Both the position numbers and the translations under genes were made by a program. DNA of 6,758 nucleotides from an uncultured Alphaproteobacteria bacterium (GTDB lineage Bacteria; Pseudomonadota; Alphaproteobacteria; Caulobacterales; Aquidulcibacteraceae): assembly GCA_937967725.1 (NCBI GenBank), contig CALBSY010000250.1:1-6758 (forward strand), written 5' to 3'. Of the stretch, positions 1 through 5,537 are shown in pieces; the first letter of the stretch is position 1; each line of letters begins with the position of its first letter. The notes under the pieces are model-generated. The model was not told where the DNA came from and did no database searches. It saw only the letters and a program-made list of their open reading frames with translations.

Positions 1-318
1 GCGCCGGTTCTGCGTCCCGCGCCGGGTTTCCACGCCGTCCACATCAACCGCCACCACCCGCGCACCGAGGTGGCATAGGATCACGAAGCCGCCGCCATAG
101 GGCGCAATGGCGGTCGGCCCGCAGCCGCGCTGCTCAAAGAACGTGCGGCGTTCGCCGCGCTCGTAAACGCTAACTCGGTCAGCGCCCATCTCCGCATAGA
201 AGAGCCGCTCGCCGTCCCACAGCGGCCCCTCCGGGTACGACGCACGCAACGTCGTTGTCTGCGCCGAAGCCGTGCAAGCCACACTCAGCGCCGCCGCGAC
301 GAGAAAACTAACCCGCAT
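1..318 (-). CDS. Secreted SMP-30/gluconolactonase/LRE-like protein, 3' end cut off by the window edge
   Basis: Reading from an ATG at 318 down to base 1 gives 106 open codons with no stop. Residues 1-19 look like a Sec signal peptide (hydrophobic core FLVAAALSVA, cleavage after ASA before Gln20). Cys15 in SVAC is a poor lipobox match, so lipoprotein anchoring is possible but less likely. The mature part opens with YPEGPLWDGERLFYAEM at residues 28-44. This is the start of the SMP-30/gluconolactonase beta-propeller, where the Glu of 'EGP.W' (Glu30) is a metal ligand in characterised members. Blade-like segments follow: DRVSVYE, then GGGFVILCHLGARVVAVDVDG. Known members are lactonases that use a divalent metal, but the substrate cannot be told from this fragment. 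The start codon overlaps the end of the upstream membrane-protein gene by 11 bases, which suggests translational coupling. The family call is good; the specific function is unknown. Confidence 0.75.
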   Translation of the reverse strand, partial: MRVSFLVAAALSVACTASAQTTTLRASYPEGPLWDGERLFYAEMGADRVSVYERGERRTFFEQRGCGPTAIAPYGGGFVILCHLGARVVAVDVDGVETRRGTQNRR

Positions 319-913
319 CCGCCTTCGCCCGCATGCGCAACGCGATCAAGCCGATCCCGCACGCGATCACGACGGCGGAAAATGCAAACATGATGTCGCG
401 GCTGCCGAGAAAGCGCATCAGATAGAGTGGTGCGCCCAACGTGCCCACGACGTTGCCGATCGTGGTGATCGAATACACCATCCCCGCCACGCGCCCGCCG
501 TGCTGCGTATCCGCCAGCAACAAGCGCACCGCGTACGGCGAGAAGAAGCTCAAAAGCGTGAGCGGCGCGAACAGCAGCACGACCGATGCAGCCAGCACCG
601 CCGCCGGATCGTAGCCGACGTTCTGCAGCATCCAATCCAGCATCGGCGTGGCGAAGAAGGGCGTCGCAACCAGATACGCGCCCGACGCTAGCACGACGAA
701 GCCGAGTACTTCCGAACGCGGCGCCCGGTCCGCTACAGTGCCGCCGATATAATAGCCCGCCATCAGCGCCAGCATAACGGTGGCGATCATGCAGGCCCAA
801 GTTTCGATCGCGCTGCCGAAATAGGGCGTCATCATGCGGATGCCCGCCATTTCGACGCCCATCAGCGCCGCGCCCAGCAGGAAGCCGATGAAAAGTATCG
901 CCGCTTGTTTCAC
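308..913 (-). CDS. Six-helix membrane protein matching the membrane domain of fused spermidine synthases
   Basis: This 201-residue protein has about six hydrophobic helices, roughly at residues 3-23, 37-59, 66-88, 104-127, 145-167 and 173-193, and a short basic tail. The segment EMAGIRMMTPYFGSAIETW, followed by MLALMAGYYIGG and ADRAP, matches the membrane half of 'fused MFS/spermidine synthase' proteins, which usually carry an 'E..asRllaPyfG...W' signature and then 'lalalGYwlGGrlADr'. In those proteins a spermidine-synthase domain follows in the same chain. Here that domain is encoded separately, immediately upstream. The start is a GTG at 913 with an AAGGGG-like ribosome site at 922-927. The gap to the upstream gene is 19 bases, and the downstream gene overlaps by 11, so this is the middle gene of a tight operon. 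It may anchor or serve its partner enzyme or transport a substrate; no transport function is shown by the sequence. Confidence 0.8.
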   Translation of the reverse strand: MKQAAILFIGFLLGAALMGVEMAGIRMMTPYFGSAIETWACMIATVMLALMAGYYIGGTVADRAPRSEVLGFVVLASGAYLVATPFFATPMLDWMLQNVGYDPAAVLAASVVLLFAPLTLLSFFSPYAVRLLLADTQHGGRVAGMVYSITTIGNVVGTLGAPLYLMRFLGSRDIMFAFSAVVIACGIGLIALRMRAKADAG

Positions 914-932
914 GCGCCCCCGCCCCTTCGTC

Positions 933-1859
933 CTAGCCGCGGTCCGCGCGGCAGCGCCGGTCGCGGTCGTAATAGCCGACCGGCGCGAAATCGTCGGTGA
1001 AGGCCTGCGCGCCGCCTGTGCTTACGTTGGCGCGGCGTTCGCCCAACATGTCCGCAATCGGATAGCGTAAATCATGCGCCCGCTGCAGCGCGTTGGCGCG
1101 CGCCAGCAGCTGCGCGTCGCTCTTTGCTGCGCCGTCATACGCCATCAGCACGCGCGATGGTCCTGCGTGGTAAAGATCGACGTTCTGGAACACCGCCCTT
1201 GCCGTCGCCACCATGCTGTTCACGTCGAGCACATTCGGCGCGATGTTTTGCGCCACCACGCCGCCCGCCGCCAGGCGCCGCTTCAAGATCGTGTAGAACT
1301 CACGCGTCACCAGATGGAACGGCACCAACGTGCCCTGGTACGCATCGACCAATATGATGTCGAAATCCTCGCGCGATGTGGCCATGTAGATGCGCCCGTC
1401 CCGCTTCACCAATCCCAGGCGCGGACCGGGCCGCACGCCAAAATAGCGCTGCGCCAAATCCACTACGCCGGGATCGAGCTCCACGCAGGTCACGCGCGTG
1501 GTCGGGATGAAGTCGTGGAGATAGCTCGCGATGCGCCCGCCGCCCAAGCCGATTTCGACAATCCGACCCGCACGTGGCGTATAAGCCAGCGCCGCCGTCA
1601 TGTATTGCGTGTAGATAATCGGCAGTTCGGCCGGATCGCCGGGATTATAACGGCTTTCGGTGAACAGGCAGCGATTGATGCCGAACCGCATCGTCAGATA
1701 TTGCCCGTCGCGATCGATGTATGTCGTCGCATATTGCGACTCGCGCCGTGCGACGCGCCCATATTGCGGCGCCTGCGCCCGGGCGAGTGGCGCCGCGCTT
1801 GCGCTCAGCGTGGCCAACAAGCCGCCGGTCAGCGCGCGACGGTTCAGCGATTGCGGCAT
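933..1859 (-). CDS. Tat-signal-bearing spermidine-synthase-fold protein
   Basis: This 308-residue protein starts at the ATG at 1859. An upstream in-frame GTG at 1871 would add four residues, but it lies within the GGAGGT ribosome-site region. Residues 1-30 resemble a twin-arginine signal: NRRALTGG, a mild hydrophobic core, and cleavage near ARAQA. The rest is a spermidine-synthase/methyltransferase Rossmann fold: nucleotide-binding loop EIGLGGG (102-108), acidic VELD (126-129), DGRIY (154-158), and strand DIILVDAYQ (167-175). In true aminopropyltransferases the last motif reads DSSD or DSTD and its second Asp is catalytic; here it is Gln175. The GGGDG loop and the YHE motif are also altered (GLGGGR, YTQ). 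Aminopropyl transfer is therefore doubtful, and a different reaction or a binding role is likely. The gene is directly followed by the membrane gene that supplies the other half of a 'fused spermidine synthase'. The fold is clear; the reaction and the export are inferred. Confidence 0.8.
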   Translation of the reverse strand: MPQSLNRRALTGGLLATLSASAAPLARAQAPQYGRVARRESQYATTYIDRDGQYLTMRFGINRCLFTESRYNPGDPAELPIIYTQYMTAALAYTPRAGRIVEIGLGGGRIASYLHDFIPTTRVTCVELDPGVVDLAQRYFGVRPGPRLGLVKRDGRIYMATSREDFDIILVDAYQGTLVPFHLVTREFYTILKRRLAAGGVVAQNIAPNVLDVNSMVATARAVFQNVDLYHAGPSRVLMAYDGAAKSDAQLLARANALQRAHDLRYPIADMLGERRANVSTGGAQAFTDDFAPVGYYDRDRRCRADRG

Positions 1860-1862
1860 CCC

Positions 1863-1868
1863 ACCTCC
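1863..1868 (-). promoter_or_regulatory. Ribosome-binding site deciding the start of the spermidine-synthase-fold gene
   Basis: The minus strand reads GGAGGT and then GGG before the ATG at 1859. The spacing is somewhat short, but this is a near-perfect anti-16S match, and it favours the ATG over the GTG at 1871 that lies upstream of this site. With the ATG start, the twin-arginine pair falls at residues 7-8, as is usual for Tat signals. Confidence 0.5.
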
Positions 1869-1916
1869 CACGGCGGTCCGAAGGTGAAGAAAGGAACGGG
1901 CGAGATCAAGGCAACG

Positions 1917-1955
1917 GCGCAGGCGAATCCAGCGCGCGAATTCGCCTCGCTGCGC
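1917..1955 (-). terminator. Hairpin after the MORN-protein gene, possible terminator or attenuator
   Basis: The 8-base arm AGGCGAAT (1921-1928) is perfectly complementary to ATTCGCCT (1940-1947), with an 11-base loop. A GCGC/GCGC extension (1917-1920 with 1952-1955) is possible across a 4-base bulge. It starts about five bases beyond the MORN-gene stop codon and about 60 bases before the next gene. There is no T-rich tract after it on the minus strand, so it is not a classical intrinsic terminator. It may limit read-through, protect the mRNA 3' end, or be chance in GC-rich DNA. Confidence 0.35.
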
Positions 1956-1959
1956 GCCG

Positions 1960-2463
1960 TTATTGGACGGAACCGTTCACCCAGCGGCCAACCCGCAGCA
2001 CAGCGCCTTGCTGATCCCACAGCACGCCGAGACCGTGCTGTCTGTCGCCCGCGAACTGACCTTCGAACATACGCCCGTCGGCAAAATAATAGACGCCGAA
2101 GCCTTCCTTGTGGCCGCCATTGACGGTGCCGCCGCGATGTTGACCTGCGTAGTATTCGCCGTCCGCCCAGGTCATCAGTCCATACCCATTCCGCTGCGGG
2201 CCCCCGTCGGGTTCGCTATAACCATCGCCTAAGTATGAATCTCCGCCGGTCCCGGTGAAGTTCAATGTGCCCTGGCCGCCGCCTTGCGCGCGGCCGGCGG
2301 CAGCCAACGCGCGCACTTGCGCGCCACGCGCTTCTTCGACGACCGTTCTGTAGGCGGCGTCGAGTTGCGAAGCGTCATAGCGCTGCGCCGAGGCCGGCGC
2401 GGCAAAGCTCCAAAGCACCGCCGCACACAACAGCGACGCCCACACACCAACACTCCGATTCAT
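1960..2463 (-). CDS. Secreted MORN-repeat protein
   Basis: This 167-residue protein starts with a clear Sec signal peptide: MNRSV, a hydrophobic stretch to about residue 22, and cleavage after ASA before Gln27. A short helical, Ala-rich linker (about 30-60) and a Gly-rich stretch follow. Two MORN (membrane occupation and recognition nexus) repeats come next: NGYGLMTWADGEYYAGQ (92-108) and EGFGVYYFADGRMFEGQF (120-137). A degenerate third unit, HGLGVLWDQQGAV, runs from about 143. MORN repeats form beta-hairpin arrays that bind partners or lipids; bacterial examples are mostly uncharacterised. The ATG at 2463 has a good GGAGG site (2469-2473) five bases upstream. The gene probably begins its own transcript, given a candidate promoter at 2494-2521 and a hairpin at its 3' end. 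No enzymatic motif is seen, so a structural or binding role in the periplasm or at the envelope is the most that can be inferred. Confidence 0.8.
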   Translation of the reverse strand: MNRSVGVWASLLCAAVLWSFAAPASAQRYDASQLDAAYRTVVEEARGAQVRALAAAGRAQGGGQGTLNFTGTGGDSYLGDGYSEPDGGPQRNGYGLMTWADGEYYAGQHRGGTVNGGHKEGFGVYYFADGRMFEGQFAGDRQHGLGVLWDQQGAVLRVGRWVNGSVQ

Positions 2464-2493
2464 GCCCGCCTCCAGCGATCGTCCCGCCGTTGG

Positions 2494-2521
2494 ACGCTAG
2501 CACTCTGATCCGGCCGCGCAA
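2494..2521 (-). promoter_or_regulatory. Candidate housekeeping promoter for the MORN-protein gene
   Basis: Reading the minus strand, TTGCGCG (2515-2521) is followed by a 13-base spacer and GCTAGCGT (2494-2501). This resembles the Caulobacter sigma-73 pattern, roughly TTGaCgS, N10-14, GCTANAWC, but only the GCTA core and the TTG are good matches. It lies 30 bases before the start codon. It is a visual match only, in GC-rich DNA. Confidence 0.3.
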
Positions 2522-2536
2522 TGGGTCCGTCGCGCG

Positions 2537-3694
2537 TCAATCCGTCTGGTGTTTGAAGGGCGCGCTCTGCTTCAAAACTTCCGCTTCCTCGGCGACGGCA
2601 GGCGTCTCCGCCTCAAGATGGCGCCGTACGGCGTTGCGCAAACCCGGATGCGCGATCCAGTGCGCGCTATAGGTCGGCGCCGGCACGTAACCGCGCGCCA
2701 GCTTGTGTTCGCCCTGCGCACCCGCCTCGACGCGCGATAAGCCGAGCTCGATGGCGAGTTCGATGGCTTGGTAATAACAGAGCTCGAAGTGCAAGAACGG
2801 CGCGTCGGCGAGGCGTCCCCAATACCGCCCATAGAGCGCCTCGCCGCCAATGAGATTGAGCGCCGAGGCCACCGGATGGCCATCCTCTTCAGCCACGAAC
2901 AGCACGCAACGGTCGGCCATGCGGTCGCCCAACAGCAGGAAGAACTCCCGGTTCAAGTACGGCGAGCCCCATTTGCGCGAGCCGGTGTCCATATAGCAGC
3001 GGTAGAAGAAATCCCAATCGCCGCGGGTGATCTCGGCGCCGCGCAACCGCTTGATGGTCAATCCTTCGCAGGCGCGCGCGCGTTCACGGCGGATGCTCTT
3101 GCGCTTCTGCGACGATAGATCGGCGAGGAAATCCTGGAAAGTCGCGTAGCCGCGGTTGAACCAATGATATTGCAACCCCGCGCGCGTCATGTAGCCGAGC
3201 TGGCTGAGCCCCGCGCAAAGTTCGGCGCTGGCGAAGGTGACGTGCACCGACGACGCGCCCGCGCGTTGCGCCAGGCCCACCGCGCCTTGCGCTAAGGCGC
3301 GCCCGACAGTTTCGTCGCGCGCGAAGATGCGCCGTCCCGGCACGGGCGTGAATGGCACGGCGCACTGCAGCTTCGGATAGTAGCGCCCGCCGCCGCGCTG
3401 CAGCGCGTCGGCCCAGGCGTGATCGAACACGTACTCGCCGTACGAATGATCCTTGGCGTAGAGCGGCATCGCCCCGACCATCACGCCCGTCGCGTCGCGG
3501 GCGATCAGATGCGCCGGCTGCCAACCACGGGTCTCGGCCGCGCAGCCGCTTTGCTCCAAAGCCTGCAAGAAATCCCAGCTCAAAAACGGATCGAACGGCG
3601 CGCCGGGGGGATTGGCGAACGCATCCCACGCCGCGCGGTCGAGTTTGGAGAGTTCGCCGCTCACTGAGATTGTTAGCGCGTCGGTGCCGTCCAT
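2537..3694 (-). CDS. FemAB-like / DUF482 N-acyltransferase (GNAT-superfamily 'peptidogalycan biosynthesis' family)
   Basis: This 385-residue protein matches the DUF482/FemAB_like family throughout. Recognisable blocks are FLSWDFLQALEQSGC (37-51), GWQPAHLI (57-64), the strongly conserved HSYGEYVFDHAWADA (83-97), YYPKLQCAVPFTPVPGRR (105-122), LSSQKRKSIRRERAR (193-207), GRYWG (289-293), FLHFELCYYQAIE (300-312) and VEAGAQGEHKLARGYVP (322-338). The family has two tandem GNAT-like folds and is related to Fem aminoacyltransferases, which add amino acids to peptidoglycan precursors. The true substrate of the alphaproteobacterial members is unknown. No signal peptide or membrane helix is visible, so it is probably cytoplasmic. 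The ATG at 3694 has no strong ribosome site, and the gene follows the Rid-family gene by 42 bases, so they are probably co-transcribed. Length and motifs look complete. Confidence 0.9.
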   Translation of the reverse strand: MDGTDALTISVSGELSKLDRAAWDAFANPPGAPFDPFLSWDFLQALEQSGCAAETRGWQPAHLIARDATGVMVGAMPLYAKDHSYGEYVFDHAWADALQRGGGRYYPKLQCAVPFTPVPGRRIFARDETVGRALAQGAVGLAQRAGASSVHVTFASAELCAGLSQLGYMTRAGLQYHWFNRGYATFQDFLADLSSQKRKSIRRERARACEGLTIKRLRGAEITRGDWDFFYRCYMDTGSRKWGSPYLNREFFLLLGDRMADRCVLFVAEEDGHPVASALNLIGGEALYGRYWGRLADAPFLHFELCYYQAIELAIELGLSRVEAGAQGEHKLARGYVPAPTYSAHWIAHPGLRNAVRRHLEAETPAVAEEAEVLKQSAPFKHQTD

Positions 3695-3736
3695 GGCGTC
3701 AATCTACGCGCGCCGACGGCGAAACCAAGGTCTCTG

Positions 3737-4198
3737 TTAGGAGAGTTCGAACAGCCCGTCGACTTCCACCGCAAAGTCCAAGGGCAGGTTGGCCATGCCC
3801 ACGGCGGCACGCGCATGACGCCCCGCATCGCCGAACACCGACACCATCAGGTCCGAACATCCGTTCATGACTTGCGGGATAGGGCTGAAATCGGCGGTCA
3901 CGTTCACAAAGCCGTTGAGCTTCACCACGCGTTTGACGCGGTCGAGATCGCCATCGCACGCCGCCTTCACCTGCGCCAGCAGATTGAGTCCGCACAGCCG
4001 CGCCGCCGCCTGTCCTTCCTCGACCTCGATGTCGGCGCCCAACTTGCCCTTGATGCCGCCAGCGGCGTCGACTGAAACCTGCCCCGATACGTGCACAACG
4101 TTGCCGACGATCACGAACGGCACGTAAGACGCCACCGGCGCCGGCGGCGTCGGCAGTTCGATGCCCAATTCCTGCAACCGCGCCTCAATCCGCCCCAT
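3737..4198 (-). CDS. Rid-family protein (YjgF/YER057c/UK114), longer about 150-residue subgroup
   Basis: This 153-residue protein carries the YjgF/UK114 fold: VPFVIVGNVVHVSGQVSVD (26-44), LLAQVKAACDGDLDRVKRVVKLNGFVNV (73-100), and the C-terminal GRHARAAVGMANLPLDFAVEVDG (126-148). In E. coli RidA the active-site Arg sits in 'ARSCV'. The equivalent here is Arg130 in HARAAV, and Glu145 fits the conserved C-terminal acidic position, so imine deaminase activity is plausible. RidA proteins hydrolyse reactive enamine/imine intermediates made by PLP enzymes. This longer form with a helical N-terminal extension belongs to a Rid subgroup whose substrates are less well defined. It is probably a cytoplasmic trimer. 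The ATG at 4198 has a GGAG site about eight bases upstream (4207-4210). The gene sits 76 bases after dinB and 42 bases before the FemAB-like gene. Confidence 0.9.
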   Translation of the reverse strand: MGRIEARLQELGIELPTPPAPVASYVPFVIVGNVVHVSGQVSVDAAGGIKGKLGADIEVEEGQAAARLCGLNLLAQVKAACDGDLDRVKRVVKLNGFVNVTADFSPIPQVMNGCSDLMVSVFGDAGRHARAAVGMANLPLDFAVEVDGLFELS

Positions 4199-4224
4199 GG
4201 ATGTTCTCCTGGATCAGCCGCACG

Positions 4225-4248
4225 TTCCTAGCGCGCACCGTCCCGCAA
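4225..4248 (-). promoter_or_regulatory. Weak candidate promoter upstream of the Rid-family gene
   Basis: On the minus strand, TTGCGGG (4242-4248), nine bases, and GCTAGGAA (4225-4232) loosely follow the Caulobacter sigma-73 pattern within the 76-base gap after dinB. If real, it would allow the Rid and FemAB-like genes to be expressed without the kinase-dinB pair. The spacer is one base shorter than the usual range and the match is only partial. Confidence 0.2.
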
Positions 4249-4274
4249 GACCACCCATTCCGCCGGCGGCGCGC

Positions 4275-5537
4275 TCATTCATCTTCCAGCTGCGCCTTCA
4301 ATCCGCGCCCGGTCTGCACCGCGTCGCGGCCGAACTTGCTGCGCGCTTTCGCGACCGCCGCCTCCGCCGCCGCGCGCTTCGGCGTCGCCGTATCAAGCAT
4401 GTCGCCCTTGTCGGCGCGCGCCGCATCGCTGAAATCGGATAGGCCGACGCCGACCAGCCTATATCTGGTCCTGCCGTTCGCATCGCCGTGCAGCAATTCG
4501 CGCGCGACCTCAAAAATGCGATGCGCCAACAGCGTCGGCTCCGGCAATTGCCGCCGCCGCGTGATAATCTTGAAGCGCGCGTCCTTCAGCTTGAGCGTTA
4601 GCGTGCGCCCCGCCATTTCGCTGGCGCGGCAGCGCGCCGCCACCTTCTCGCACAGCGGCCAGAGGATATCCTCCAGCGCCTCGACCTCCGCCACATCCTC
4701 GAAAAACGTCGTTTCCGCCGAGATACTCTTACGCTCGCCGTGTGGATCAACCTTGCGCGCATCGTCGGCCATTGACAGCGCGAACAAATGCGCGCCCCAA
4801 TCGCCGTAGAGACCGCGCATTCGCTGCGGCCCCGCCGCGCGGATATCGCCGATTTTCTTCAGTCCATTGCGCTCCAGCGCCATGGCGCCGGCGGGCCCCA
4901 CGCCCGGCAGCGTCGCCACCGAGCGCGACTCCAGGAACGCCAGCGCCTCGGCGCGACCGATCACCGAAAGCCCGCGCGGCTTGTCGAGATGGCTGGCGGT
5001 TTGGGCCGGGGACGTATTGAAGCTGAGCCCGATCGACACCGTCAGCCCGCGCTCTCCCCAGATGCGGTTCTGCAGCTTGATCAGCGACTGCGCCGGCGAA
5101 CCGCCATGCAACGCCTCCGTACCCGAGAGATCCATGAACGCCTCGTCGATCGAGAGCGGCTGCACTTGCGGCGTCAGCGCCTCCATCATGCGCCGGATAG
5201 CGCGGCCCTCCTCAACATACTTGGCCATATCGCCGCGCACGACCTTCGCCTGCGGACACAGCTTCAGCGCCTTGAACATCGGCATGGCCGAACGCACGCC
5301 GTAGGCGCGCGCCACATAGCAACAAGTCGACACCACGCCGCGCTTGCCGCCGCCGACGATCACCGGATGCGGCAGCAGGCTCGGATCGTCCCGTTTCTCG
5401 ATCGACGCATAAAAGGCGTCGCAGTCCAGATGTGCGATCGTCAGCGACGCTAGCTCGTCGTGCTCAAGCGGCTGATCTTCGCCGCACGCACAGCGCGCGC
5501 CGGCAATTTCGCGCGCGCAGGCGCGGCACAGTTTCAC
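4275..5537 (-). CDS. dinB: DNA polymerase IV (Y-family translesion polymerase) with an N-terminal Cys-rich extension
   Basis: This 420-residue protein is a full-length DinB/Pol IV, the error-prone polymerase that copies past damaged bases. Catalytic metal ligands are present: Asp38 in HLDCDAFYAS and Asp131-Glu132 in LSIDEAFMDLSG. Tyr43 is at the steric-gate position. Other matches are VVSTCCYVARAYGVRSAMPMF (68-88), the helix-hairpin-helix segment LPGVGPAGA (210-218), SISAETTF in the little-finger region (271-278), and LTLKLKDARF (313-322). Two oddities stand out. Residues 4-18 hold C..C and C.C pairs, resembling a small zinc knuckle ahead of the normal start. Residues 174-183 read NTSPAQTASH where the family normally has something like NKFLAKIASD. 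The GTG start at 5537 overlaps the kinase stop codon in GTGA, which supports this start and the extension. No clear C-terminal clamp-binding hexamer was recognised. A LexA box was not seen. Confidence 0.93.
   Translation of the reverse strand: MKLCRACAREIAGARCACGEDQPLEHDELASLTIAHLDCDAFYASIEKRDDPSLLPHPVIVGGGKRGVVSTCCYVARAYGVRSAMPMFKALKLCPQAKVVRGDMAKYVEEGRAIRRMMEALTPQVQPLSIDEAFMDLSGTEALHGGSPAQSLIKLQNRIWGERGLTVSIGLSFNTSPAQTASHLDKPRGLSVIGRAEALAFLESRSVATLPGVGPAGAMALERNGLKKIGDIRAAGPQRMRGLYGDWGAHLFALSMADDARKVDPHGERKSISAETTFFEDVAEVEALEDILWPLCEKVAARCRASEMAGRTLTLKLKDARFKIITRRRQLPEPTLLAHRIFEVARELLHGDANGRTRYRLVGVGLSDFSDAARADKGDMLDTATPKRAAAEAAVAKARSKFGRDAVQTGRGLKAQLEDE

Noticed and set aside
81..284. Minus-strand 67-codon frame near the left edge
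   Set aside because: It is an alternative frame within the SMP-30-like gene, which has a signal peptide and a family motif.
1860..1871. GTG at 1871 as the start of the synthase-fold gene
   Set aside because: It would place the GGAGGT ribosome site inside the coding sequence. The ATG at 1859 follows that site directly.
1074..2123. Long plus-strand open frame of 349 codons
   Set aside because: It lies opposite the synthase-fold gene and part of the MORN gene, is very rich in Arg, His and Ala, shows no family motif, and crosses an intergenic gap. It is a shadow caused by GC-rich codon use on the other strand.
4989..5015. Compensated frameshift as the cause of the odd DinB motif
   Set aside because: The reading frame is intact and the flanking residues (SIGLSFN and LDKPRG) align in the same frame. 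Each odd residue is explained by a single substitution, so no frameshift is needed.
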